Shown piece by piece: positions 1 to 10,500 of a DNA stretch of 13,646 nucleotides. The notes beneath the pieces were generated by a model. The model saw only the letters and a list, made by a program, of their open reading frames with translations, searched no databases and was not told the origin of the DNA. A program made the position numbers and the translations under genes. The stretch's first letter is position 1, and each line of letters opens with the position of its first letter. This DNA is from Colimorpha sp045591485 (GTDB lineage: Bacteria; Bacteroidota; Bacteroidia; Bacteroidales; P3): NCBI GenBank assembly GCA_045591485.1, contig JAZNSV010000040.1, positions 1-13,646 of the forward strand, given 5' to 3'.

Positions 1-47
1 GTGTCGCCCCCAAAGGGGGCTCCAACGAGCCGCGTTAGCGGCGACAC
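1..47. repeat. Structured palindromic element (three-way junction fold)
   Basis: The outer arms GTGTC (1-5) and GACAC (43-47) enclose two hairpins: 6-20 with a 6-base stem and AAA loop, and 29-42 with a 5-base stem (GCCGC / GCGGC) and GTTA loop, separated by TCCAACGA. Every base but the linker is accounted for by pairing. No open reading frame of interest covers it. The element touches the window edge, so the outer stem may be longer. It looks like a mobile or dispersed non-coding repeat. Confidence 0.55.
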
Positions 48-49
48 CT
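30..49. repeat. 20-base direct repeat, copy 1
   Basis: The 20 bases here match positions 104-123 with one difference (A at 44, G at 118). The core CCGC-GTTA-GCGG is itself a small hairpin and overlaps the second hairpin of the structured element at 1-47. The repeat continues past the hairpin into CACCT, so the match is not explained by palindromy alone. Confidence 0.75.
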
Positions 50-55
50 CAATTA

Positions 56-84
56 GCCGTGGGCGCAAGCCCATGGGACACGGC
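56..84. repeat. Nested hairpin with GCAA loop
   Basis: TGGGC (60-64) and GCCCA (69-73) pair around a GCAA tetraloop. GCCG (56-59) and CGGC (81-84) can form an outer stem with TGGGACA unpaired on one side. It lies between the two copies of the 20-base direct repeat and seems part of the same palindrome cluster. Confidence 0.45.
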
Positions 85-103
85 GCATCCCCTATCCTCT
101 GAT

Positions 104-123
104 CCGCGTTAGCGGCGGCACCT
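104..123. repeat. 20-base direct repeat, copy 2
   Basis: This is the second copy of the repeat at 30-49, 74 bases away, in the same orientation and with 19 of 20 bases identical. It carries the same CCGC-GTTA-GCGG hairpin. Here the outer flanking arms seen around copy 1 are absent, so it may be a partial copy of the same element. Confidence 0.75.
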
Positions 124-132
124 ATCGCTAAT

Positions 133-161
133 AAAAAATCCAGACGCGGCACGCCGCGTCT
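133..161 (-). terminator. Rho-independent-type terminator after tilS
   Basis: A 9-base perfect inverted repeat (142-150 and 153-161, two bases between) starts nine bases after the tilS stop. In the transcript it is followed by GGA and six Us (plus-strand A-run 133-138). The stem is almost all G/C. The three-base gap before the U-tract is not ideal, and the arm sequence resembles dispersed palindromic repeats, so it may be a repeat element serving as a terminator. Confidence 0.6.
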
Positions 162-169
162 CTACAGGC

Positions 170-1588
170 TCAATAATTGCTAATCACTGACAGCTTTAAA
201 ATATTTTTTGTTTTGGGACCGACACGGAAGCGTTCGTCGGCGCGGATGCCGACAAGCCACACGATGCGTCCGTCGGGGGCGCAGAGCACGAAGAGGTGCT
301 TCTTTTCGGGAATGCTGAGTTTGGCGTCTTTCAGCACATCGCTGACGAGGCGCTGACGGCCATGCATGCCGAAGGGGCAGAAGCGGTCGGCTGGCTGCCA
401 GGGGCGGAGGGTGCAGGCCGGCAGAAGGTCGGCGTCGACAAAGACGTCGGTGCGGCCTATGCCCGGCAATGAGGTGTCGACAGCACGGACGGGCAGGCTT
501 TCTATATGCGGGGGCACGGGAGCGGCCTCGGGCGCAAGAAGCAATCGGTCGCGGTCGAGGACGGCGAGGTGGGTCGGCGAGTGCCAGCAGGCGCCGGTGT
601 GGGGGCTGGCGAGTGCGGCGAGGATGTCGGCGGCCTGAGCGGCGTTGAAGCCATAGGGGCGCAGAAGCTCGAAGAGGAGCGTGCGCTGCGTGGACGGGTT
701 CTGGCGGAAGGCGTCGAGGGCAGAATGCAACGCATGGAGATCGGCCGCGAGGATGTGGAGCGACGCGGAAGGCACCGCCGGGCGTACGGGCCGAAGCAAC
801 GAGGAGCGCAGAGAGGTGAGGCAGGCTTGGAGCAGAAGGTCGGCGTCGCGCAGGTGCGAGAGGTTGGATGCCATGGTCGAGTCGACGGATGGATAGAGCT
901 GGCGGAGCAGGGGCATGAGCTGCAGGCGTATGCGGTTGCGCATGGCGTCGAGCTCGCCGTTGGTGTAGTCGTCGACATAATCGAGCTGATTGGCTTCGAT
1001 ATAGGCATCGATTTCGGCCCGCGAAAAGCAGAGCATAGGCCTGACGATGGTGAGGGCGGAAAGATGAGAGTTGAGAGTTGAAGGTTGAGAGTTGAGGGTG
1101 GACGCATTGTCGCAGGGCCACTCGGCCACTTCGCGCGACGGGAGTATGCCATGCAGGCCAGAAAGACCGGCACCGCGGAAAAGGTTGAGGAAGAAGGTCT
1201 CGACGGAGTCGTCGCGGTGGTGGGCCGTAGCGAGGCAGGCATAGCCGTGTTCGGCACAGAGGCGGGCAAACCACGAGTAGCGCAGGTGGCGGGCAGCCTC
1301 TTCGATGCTCATGGAGTGGGCTGCGGCAAAGGAGTGGGTGTCGAAGTCGACGGTGTGGAAGGGGACGCCGAGTTGGTCGGCGAGGGAGCGCACGAAGGCT
1401 TGGTCGCGGTCGGAGTCGCCGGGGCGGAGATGGAAGTTGCAGTGGGCTATGGCGAAGGGAACGCCCAGCCGATGGACGAGATGGGCCATGCAGACCGAGT
1501 CGCGGCCTCCGCTAACGGCAAGCAACACCTCGCTCCCCGAAGGGAAGAGGTGTTGCTGCTGGATGTAGTCTGACAATCGGTTGAGCAT
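170..1588 (-). CDS. tilS: tRNA(Ile)-lysidine synthetase TilS
   Basis: This enzyme uses ATP and L-lysine to convert C34 of the CAU-anticodon tRNA-Ile to lysidine, so the tRNA reads AUA as isoleucine; it is cytoplasmic and essential in most bacteria. The PP-loop SGGRDS lies at residues 26-31, HCNFHLR at 49-55, TAHHRDDSVET at 121-131 and RGAGLSGLHGI at 138-148. DDYTN at 206-210 is followed by RNRIR at 217-221. The C-terminal tRNA-binding region at about 394-458 has the family pattern WQPADRFCPFGM, then SDVLKDAKL and VWLVGIRADERF. At 472 residues it is within the family's range. The start ATG lies three bases after the TAA of the upstream giant gene and has no Shine-Dalgarno sequence, so coupling or re-initiation is likely. 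Residues 162-176 (STLNSQP-type heptapeptides) come from a heptanucleotide repeat array sitting between GLHGI and RPML. All key motifs are intact, so the gene should be functional. Confidence 0.97.
   Translation of the reverse strand: MLNRLSDYIQQQHLFPSGSEVLLAVSGGRDSVCMAHLVHRLGVPFAIAHCNFHLRPGDSDRDQAFVRSLADQLGVPFHTVDFDTHSFAAAHSMSIEEAARHLRYSWFARLCAEHGYACLATAHHRDDSVETFFLNLFRGAGLSGLHGILPSREVAEWPCDNASTLNSQPSTLNSHLSALTIVRPMLCFSRAEIDAYIEANQLDYVDDYTNGELDAMRNRIRLQLMPLLRQLYPSVDSTMASNLSHLRDADLLLQACLTSLRSSLLRPVRPAVPSASLHILAADLHALHSALDAFRQNPSTQRTLLFELLRPYGFNAAQAADILAALASPHTGACWHSPTHLAVLDRDRLLLAPEAAPVPPHIESLPVRAVDTSLPGIGRTDVFVDADLLPACTLRPWQPADRFCPFGMHGRQRLVSDVLKDAKLSIPEKKHLFVLCAPDGRIVWLVGIRADERFRVGPKTKNILKLSVISNY
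1063..1104 (-). repeat. Heptanucleotide tandem repeat inside tilS
   Basis: On the plus strand the unit GTTGAGA is read through about six consecutive 7-base steps: GATGAGA, GTTGAGA, GTTGAAG, GTTGAGA, GTTGAGG, GTGGACG. The inner four are close copies and the outer two are degenerate. Three units make 21 bases, so the coding strand gives a heptapeptide repeat (STLNSQP, STLNSHL). It falls in a loop between the GLHGI and RPML motifs, where insertions are tolerable. Six units (42 bases) keep the frame; loss or gain of a single unit would not. Confidence 0.85.
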
Positions 1589-1591
1589 TTC

Positions 1592-4500
1592 TTAGCGCAG
1601 AATCATTTTGCGCATCTGGCGCTGGCCAAAGGCTTCGATGCCATAGTAGTAGACGCCGGCGGGATAGGCTGCCATGTCGAGCACAAGGCTGTTGGGGCCG
1701 GCGGGATAGAAGGCCGAGAAGGAGTTGACGATGTGGCCCGTAGCATCCATGACGAAGAAGCGGACATCGGCGGCCTGCGGCAGCGAGAAGGGCACGGTGG
1801 TCTGGTGCGAGAAGGGGTTGGGATAGTTCTGTTCGAGGATGAGCTGGTCGGCATCGTTGACGGTTGGCATGCCTTCGACATAGTTGACCACACGGAGAAC
1901 AGAGGTCTGGTTGTTGTCGGGGTTGTTGTCGCCGGAGACGGCGATGCTGAACGAACCAGAGTACTGACGCGTGGGGCTCTTGGGAGTGTTGCGTTCGAGC
2001 TGGATGGTGGAGACCACCATGGGATCAAGTCGGCGGACGAAGTCGAAGTCGATGTCGTTGCCGTTGACGCTGCCGGTGATATGCATGGTGCTGCCGACGA
2101 GCGAGATATTGCCGATGTTGCGCAGCTGGATGAAGGTGCGGCAGTCGGCGGCGGAGTTTTCTTCGACGATTATGCCAACGGCTTCGATATCGACCGACTG
2201 CGGGATGAAGTCGGAGGTGGTGTCGTTGGTGAGGTCGTTGTCGTCGTCGATGCTGACGAAGGCAGTGATGCGGTCGTAGGGAGTGGCACGCGGCGGGAGC
2301 GTGGTTTCGAAGAGGTGGTAGCCACGCGAGAGTGCCGGCAGCGGGTTGTGGGTGTGGTATTGCTCGCGGTAGATGTGGGCGGTGTCGTCGTCGACCCAGA
2401 AGCCGACCTCGAAGTCGTTGGCACCGCGTGCGCCGCGGTTGTCGACGACGAGCGAGAGGCGCACGTCGGTGTACGAAGAGACAGTGTCGACAACGATGGC
2501 AGCGGCGGCGAGGTCCATGATGGAGGAGATGCCGGTGAAGCGTTTGCTGATGGTGTCGTTGTAGATGTACTCATTGGTGTCGCACTTGACGAAGCCGGTG
2601 ACCTGCATGATGCCCATGGCAGCGCGGAATTTCTGGTGGAAGGTGTAGTTGAAGTATTCTTCGGCGGCGAGGGGACGGCCGAGGGCGCTGTCGAAGCTAA
2701 TCTCTTCGACGACCTGCGGGCGTCCGCTGACGGTGTAGCTGAAGCTGGCACGGTGGATGGGGTTGCTGCCGAAGTTGAAGACACGCATGGTGACGATAAT
2801 GGAGTCGCCGGCGATGACACGGTCGAGAGGTGTGACGAAGCGGTCGGCGGCAATGTCGTGGTCGAGCGGGGGCAGGACGTACTGCCTCACGTTGGTGTCG
2901 TTGTCCTTGAAAATATCGGCGGTGTTGATAGTGAAAGCCTTTATTTCGAAGGTGTCGGGGAAAGCACTGGTGATGACGAAGGGGGAAAGGAACTGGAAGG
3001 TGTCGACGCCATCGGGTGGGATGGAGAGGCTGTCGAAGATGTCTTCCTTGGCGAGGTAGGTGCCGTAGTGGATGTAGCCGAGCTGGAGACGGCGCACGGT
3101 GTCGGTGCCAAAGTTTTTGACCACGACTTCGGGGCAGATGGTCTGCCCGTATTTGGGTGCCGTGGGTTTGGTGATGGCTATGACACCGACATCGGTATTT
3201 TTCTTGGCACGACCGATATGGAAGTCGTCGATGGCGCAGCCTTCGCCGTAGCTGGCAGAGGCATTGGAGCCCTGAGGTGTGCGGTAGACAATGCGGAACT
3301 GGAAGAGCTCCTGGAAGTTGCCCGACACGAGCGAGGAGGGGAAGTAGTAGTAGGTGTAGCCGTTGCTGTTGCCGTCGAAGCACTTGTCGTCGGTGTTGTT
3401 GTACCAGGTGGGCGGGTCGGTGGTGTCGGAGGCCATGTTGACCCACTCGTTGACGTAGTTGCGATATTCGATGTAGCACTTGCTACCACCTGTGAGTCGT
3501 TTCATCATGCGGAAGGCGATGGTGTCGGGGTGGATCTGAGCGGTGTTGATGATGGGGCTGTAGAGGTAGCTGACGTTGCCGCGCAAACCGGACTGGACAT
3601 TGCCCGTGAGACCGGTGACCCATACATTGGGCGCCGAATAGGGCTGATTGATGTTTTGCTTGGTGGGTGTGCCACGCTGCCAGTAGTTGCGGTTGTAGCC
3701 GTTGTTGCCAGAGGGAGCATACCAGAGGCTGGGGTCGCTGTCGAAGTCGTCGTCGAGGGTGAGGATGACGGTGTGGAAGCGGTGGTATTCGTAGGTGAGG
3801 GTGTCGTTGGACGCGACGGCGTCGCCCTCGAGCGAATGCCATATTTTGACCACGGTGGTGCCGAGCGGGAATGTGTGCTGCGGCAGCTCGACAAGGGCGC
3901 TGGTGCCCGGCTGCAGGTTGCCGCTCCAGTTGACGACATCGGTCACAACACTTTCGTTGGCGTTGTCGGGGATGAAGCTGAAGTGGATGTCGGCAGAGTT
4001 GATGGGCGAGGCGCCGCGGTTGGCGATGCGGAAGGATATGGTCTTGGGGGCATTGTCGCGGATGAGGTAGTCGCGAGGTTCGGCGATTTGTGTGATGGCG
4101 AGGTCTTTGGCAGGGGCATGCTGGTCAACAAAGAGCAGGAAGTCGAGCATGTGGCCATCCTGACCGGTGAGGGTCGTGGTGGGCACTTTGTCGAAACGGC
4201 AAGCCGAGACACGCATCTTCGTGTAGCCGTAGGATGCATCGTTGGCAATGTTTATCTTGCCACGATAGAGACGGTTGTACCAGAGGTTGGTGTCGGGAAC
4301 CACACATTCGCCAGGATCGTTGAAGCTACCATTGCGGTTGAAGTCGATGTATATGGCGATGCGGCCACGCTCGATAGCGTTGTTGTCGAGCGGGTTGGTG
4401 ATAGACATAAAGACGGAGTCGGACATGCCCTGAGTGACATGCAGCACCGGTATCTCGGGATTGTTGAAGACGCCGAAGTTGGAGTAGGAGCGTCCGAGGG

Positions 4501-7500
4501 CAGGGAGATCGACATCGATTTCGTTGAACGAGAAGCGGATGATGTCGATACTGTCTGACGCAGTGTTGGTGCGCGAGGGATAGGTGCTCTCGGGCTTGGC
4601 TGTGAATACGTGGTCGAGCTGGGTGTCGTTGTTTGATGCCGGACGAAGGATCTGCTTGTTGCGGATGGTGTCGTTGCGGCGCGACTGGTCGTTGGCAAGG
4701 TCGGTCCACGCCCTGACCTGATAGGTGCCGCCGGCGGTGGTGGCGGTGTTGCTGTTGGCAAAGACAATCAGGGAGTCGAAGGTGTAGACGTAGGTCTGGT
4801 TGGGGGCGATGGTGGCGGTGACGGTTTCGGTAACGGTCTGGAAGGGGTTGGTGTTGTTGCCTTTGCGCACCGCGTATGTCACAGGAATATTGCTTTGGCT
4901 GACTGTGCCATAGTTGGCGATGCGGATGCGAACTGTATCGTTTTCCATATAGACGTGGCCGCCAAGTGGCGCGAGAACGTCTTCGACAGCCATATCGTTG
5001 GCCACACGGGGCGAAATGACACCGACATGGACCGGCGAGAAGTGGCTCGGGCAGTTCTTGTCGCTATAGCACATCAGATAGTAGGTAGAGTCGCTGAAGT
5101 ACTGCGGCGTAGTGCGCCACCAGCACGAATTGGCGTAGGCGTTGGCACCCGACGTGGTGTAGAAAGGAGTGGCGGTGGAATCGCGATACCAGCGTATCGG
5201 ACGACTGTTCTCCTGTTCGGCTCTGACCTCGCCCCAAGTGCCATAATAGAACAATGTGTCATGGCCGACGGGCGGGCGCGGAGTGTAGTAGGCATCGATG
5301 ACAGGCGAGGCCGAGGTGCTGGCACCGGTGGTGTCGTTGTCGCAGAGGATGTCGTACTGATGGTGCAGCCAGCCCATGATTCGCACCTTGATGTTGAGGG
5401 AAGTGTCGGTGGGATAGAAGTTGGCCGGAGTGGTGAACGTGAAGACGCGAGTCTGGTTCTTTGGCAGCGGCGTCTCGAAAGTCACAGTCTCAGTCACCGG
5501 CGAAGTGGGCATGGTGGCAATGTTGAGTTTGTTTGAATCGGGATTGTTGGCTATGAACGACGGGTGGTAGCCCTGAGCCACATAGCTGATTTGCATATTG
5601 TCGCCCTGCGGTATAGGTTTGAAGCCTATGTTCTTGACAGTGATGGAGAGTACGGCGTTGGTCAGTTCGCAGCCAGTTGAGGCCGACTGGATCTTGACGG
5701 CTTCGATGTTGTAGGCCGGGGCAAGATAGGCATTGGCCGTGAGCTCGTTGTCGGAGAGGTCCTCGTCTCCGTCGGACACAACCACGACGCGGACCACCTG
5801 CGTGTCGATGACACCCAGGATGGTGGGAATCCACACAGAGTCGGTCTTCATCTGTGCCGGATTGAACGAGCCAAGCGATTTGGTCACCGAGCTCATCTGG
5901 CTCTGGTAGTTGTCGACATAGGCATACCACGACACATTGTTCTCGATGGAACTACCATTGTTGTAGAAGGAAGCCACAACGAGGATAGAATCGCCTTCGA
6001 TGTTGCTCGGATTGTTGAGGTTGAGGGGTACCTTGGGCTGCAAAATCTGCACAACGGTCATGTTGCGTGTGTGGCGTTCGAGTTCGTGGGCACCAATGGT
6101 GGTACCACCGATGGGCGGACGCGGATTTCCGTCGATATCGGTCATGATGTCCGGGTCGTACTGCGCGTGTCCGCAGAAGTTGGTCATCAGCAAGTGCAGG
6201 TCGTCATTGGCAGTGAAATAGGGCATATCCTGGATGGAGTTCTCATCCATAGAGTTGGCTGTCTGCAGCGCACTGAGCGAAACACGGTCGGCGCCCCAGT
6301 AGGCGAACTTGGTGCCGGCGGAGTAGTAGCCGTTATAGTCGGACATGAGGATTGAGTTGGCACTGCCGATATAATATGCATAGGCATTGCTGAAGTTGGC
6401 GAAGATATTGCTCTTGACCTGCAGGTTGGTGTTGGTGGCTCCGGAGAAGAAAGCACGGGTATCGTTGTTGGTGGCACCGGCATACACACGCACGCTATTA
6501 TAATAGATATTAATATTGGAGCAAGCATTGTCGATATAGATACCTGACGGGTTCTTCGGCGTGAGGCCGGCAGCGCCGGTGCCATGCAGGCCAATCATAT
6601 TGTTGATGATGACGGCAGGATTCATGTCGGTACCAGTAACATGTTCGAGATGTATGCCTCGCTTGGCACCGGTGTGGTCGTCTACAAGATAAATAGTGTT
6701 GTTCTGGATAGAAAGGGTACTGTCTATATACGACAGGTTGATACCGATGAGGCCTTTGGCGTCGGTAGCGGCACCGGCACGCATGTCGTTATTGAAGATT
6801 GACAATGAGGTGACGTTAGACGCGTCGATACCCTTGTTCAAAAATTCGGAGAAGGTGTTGTTGCTGATGCTCACATCGACATAGTCGCTACCTGTAGTCT
6901 TTATAGAATAGTAGCCGCTGTCGAAGATATTGTTATTGATGCTGATGTTGCTCACACTGTCGCCAAGGACCAGACACGATGCATTGGCATCCATAATAGA
7001 GCCCTTCACACGGAAGCGGTTGTTGGAGACCACGACGTTGTCGCTGTTGTTGATCACAAGGACATTGGCAGCCTTGACGCTGGCCACCTGCGGGCGCGAC
7101 TCCATGCGGATGCCGCTGATAATCACATTGGGCACGCCGTCGACGCTGAAGACGTAGTTGTCGGCCACACTGGTGTTGCCCACGATACGCACGCTGTCGG
7201 CGCTGCCGCCCTGACCAACAAAACTGATGCTGGTGTTGCCACCAAGTCCGGGAGCTGCATTGAGCGACACCTGCTCTTCGTAGACACCCGGATAGACCGC
7301 GAATGTCAGCGAGCCAGTGGTGCCGACGATATTCAAAGTGTCGACAGCCGCGCTGAACGACGGGAAGTCACCCGTGCTGTCGGCAGTGATGGAGTAGGTG
7401 TTGCCGCAGAAGCGCACAGTCACCATACCCTCTATGGTGTCGTTGCTCAAGATGGTGTCGTTTTCGGCAACAATAGCGGCACGCAAAGTGTGGCGGCCAG

Positions 7501-10500
7501 GATGCATCAGCATGCTGAAGAGAGGCACCGAGATTGTTTCACCGGCAGTAAGTACATCAGTACGGTGTGTGACACCGCCGACGGTGTCGCCATCAATCCA
7601 GTAGTGGAGGTCGTAGCCGTTTATCTCCTCGCTGCCAAGATTGAACACCGTGATCTGAGGCGCAACGTTATAGCACGATACGAAGCTTGCGGTGTCGAAG
7701 CCGGGAGTCCAATAGACGGTGGCGTCATGTTCGGGCACATCGAGCAGCACAACCGGAACACTGGCAATAGGGCCATTGCAGCCATAGGTGGAGCCTTCGA
7801 TCATGATATTAGGACGGTTCTTGCCCTTGCTTCCGCCGGAGCCTACGAAATCCACAACCGATGGCGCTATATCGTTTGCATTGTTGACATTCTTATGGAG
7901 AGTGGTGTTGTTCTTGCTGGTGTAGGTCGTCTGCATACCCGTCGTCACAGATGCGCTGTTGGCAAATGCCACCTGGACCACCAGATGGCTCTCGCCGTCC
8001 CAAGTCACGGGATTGTCGAGGTCGAACCATACCCAGTTGTGTACGTCGCTGCGGCGGATTACAAGGCTGTCAATCTGTTTCACGATAGTGGTGGGCCTCC
8101 AATCTGTGACGTTGGCAAAAATACTATCCGATGTCATACCCATCGAGATGTAATACTGATCGTAAAGCACCGTGTCGCGCGTGCCGTAAATAGAATCCAA
8201 ATGGAAAGCGATACGGCTTATCTGACCTTCGCCAAGGCCAAGCGAACGGAGTTCGTGAGCCGAGTAGATGTACTGCTGTTTCACAAAACGATTGTTCGGC
8301 TGGAAGGGCGAAGGATATGCTGTCTTGCCTGTAGTCGTATTGTCCATGCCTATGCGACCTTCGACATCGTTTTTGACCATATAGCTGATGCCGAATTCAC
8401 CTTCGGTATAGAGGACGTCCGTCTCATAGACAAAGCCTGTGTCTACAGGGTTGCCGTTGTAGTCGTACCACACCGGCATGACATTGGCCGGGAAATCAAA
8501 TGTCACTTCAGTAGTTTCGCCATACTGGGCTTCGATGGTGTCGCCGATAGCAGGAGCTGCCAGTGTCTTGAGCGACACCGTGCTCAGGCGCGCTGTGTCG
8601 TTGCTCTGCTCCACATCGCCCTCGGTCATAGTGACCCATACAACGATGTTGACAACGCTGTCGGCATCGAAGTCAAGGTTGGGCGACTGGGCGAAGGTGT
8701 AGGTTGTGTCGGCATAAGAGACGACGGGCGACGACAGAGTCTCGCTGACGGTGTCTCCGCCGAGGGTATAGTTGAGCTGCAGGGCGGCCACAGCCGAGTC
8801 GCCATAGTTGTGTATGCGCACTGTCAGGGGCTCAACGCCAAGACCGCAGCCGCTTGCAAGCGGGTAGGCCTCGATGTCGATATCGGAAGTCGGCTTGTTG
8901 CTGATGGTCACATTGACCAAAGCCGCGCCGCCTTCACAGCCGTTGTTGCTGTAGCGTATCCAGTCGGGATTGACATAATTGAGGTTCACGGGCATGTTGT
9001 CGTTCGACACAGTCCAGTCGCTCGAATTGCCGTTGAAGGCCACGCGGACGAAGCCGCCTGCCGTACTGCCTGTACCTGTAGACACCCCCTGCGTGCCGCT
9101 CCACACATAGCTTGGCACATGCTGCGTAGACCATTTGACCGACTGCGACGACGCTGCCGAGACGACATTGTTCAAAGCTACAGCATCAATCACCGTGCCA
9201 TTACGGTAGATAAATCCCATGTCGGTGGTGATGGGCGGCGTAATCTTGGTCTTGGTGTAGATGGTCTTCTCGGCGTTGGGCGAGGTGCCGGATATGTATT
9301 GCACCACAATGGCCTGTCCGGGAGCAAGCACCACGTTGTTGTCGAACTTCAGCGTGCCCTTGTTGTTGTACGAATTGCTGGGCGAAACGATGCGCAGTGT
9401 GTCGCCGCCAAGATAGGCAGTGTCGTCGCCAATATTGGTCAGCTGCACAGCCAGCTGCGTGGCGTTGTTCATCCAGTCGGGCAGCGGAGTCGTCAATCCG
9501 GTACTGGTGTTGTTGGACTTGACCATCACCTGGGTGAAACGCACCATAGACACCTCGCGCTGTTGCTTGACGTAGAAGTGGGTGTCTTGGCGCAGCGGAG
9601 TGGTCACAAGGGTATTGCCGACAAAGAAAGGTTCGTCATCGTCTTCGTTGTAGTACCAATAGATGATCGACGGCTCGGTGGGGGCGTTGTTGGCGCCATA
9701 CAGGCTCCAGTCAACCACACCCTCGGTCACAGTGATGGTGGCCGGCGTCATGTACTCGGTAGTGGCTTCCACATCGTCGGGAGCTGTGATCTGGTAGCGG
9801 CTGACAACGCGGAAGGTGTTGGTGTCGTTGGTCTGGTTGGGGTCGTTGGCACAGATGGTCCACACCTTGATGTCGTAGACAGCATCCAATATGCCGTCGG
9901 GGGGCAGGTTGAGCATCTGGCCTGTATGCACGGTTATGGTGTCTTCGGCCGGCACAATATGCGGCACCGTGAAGGTATGCACCTGACCGTTGTTTATGCT
10001 GTAGGCCATCTGGAAGTTCATCGTGCTGTCGGGGGTGTAACGGCTTGTGCCGCCGTTGCGCAGACGCACCTGCAGTTCCACATTCTCGGGCATGTTGCAC
10101 GACTCGGCTACCGGGCTGGGCATGGCTTCCACCTCGAAGTCGAACGGCAGCGACGAGAATTCAAAAGCGCCGGGGCAGGGAGTCGTGGCACTGCGGACCG
10201 TGTCGTTGATATCGACCGACACCTCGGCAATCGGCATTCCCTTGCCCTTCAGCTGACGATTGAAAGTGCGCAGGTCGACCAGTGTGCCGGTGAGGAACAC
10301 AGGATTGGTCGAGATCGACATGCTGTCTTCGGGCACCGCCTGCTGCCACAGTGCAAGCGAACTATAGCTCGCGCCGGTGCGGCGGTTGAGGGTCGGGCCC
10401 ATCGTGTAGTATACGTTGTAGCCTACGGTGTTGGTCGTCTGGTTGCCCGGCATGTAGTTGAAGGCATAGTTGCGGTTGTCCATACATGCCAGCACATTGT

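Larger units (their letters stand above)
1862..6079 (-). other. C-terminal stalk: serial CARDB/Ig-like modules with two inserted domains
   Basis: Residues about 2460-3865 are mainly modules of roughly 105-125 residues. Typically each has an opening hydrophobic strand (for example DLAITQIAEP, DVGVIAITKP, DIAADRFVTP, DIEAVGIIVE), a middle strand ending in N-x-G (ANRG, KNFG, FNFG, DNRG, RNIG), and a closing D-N-x-x-NDT or similar. This is the CARDB pattern of bacterial surface stalks. A GEVED-like and a MAM-like domain interrupt the series. The likely role is to hold the N-terminal beta-helices away from the cell surface; that is inference from architecture. Confidence 0.7.

Noticed and set aside
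1..125. tRNA or small structured RNA gene
   Set aside because: The three-way fold lacks the arm lengths and conserved bases of a tRNA, and I recognise no known RNA family. A repeat element explains it better.
663..1104. tilS as a frameshifted or decaying gene because of the repeat insertion
   Set aside because: The array keeps the reading frame, and the motifs before and after it, including the C-terminal domain, are intact.
1063..1104. CRISPR array
   Set aside because: The 7-base units are contiguous with no spacers and lie inside a coding gene.
502..1269. Other long frames overlapping tilS on both strands
   Set aside because: TilS motifs account fully for this stretch. The alternatives are rich in R, P and S, as expected for out-of-frame reading of GC-rich coding DNA.
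1733..4558. Open frame of 941 codons on the plus strand
   Set aside because: Same antisense register and same explanation. The predicted protein is V/G/D/E-rich low-complexity sequence, the mirror of T/S/D/N/V-rich codons, and no promoter was seen.
1592..5200. Apparent shift in third-base choice between the two ends of the giant gene
   Set aside because: By eye the 3' part looks richer in C-ending codons, but much of this follows from more D, N and T residues. I could not measure it reliably.
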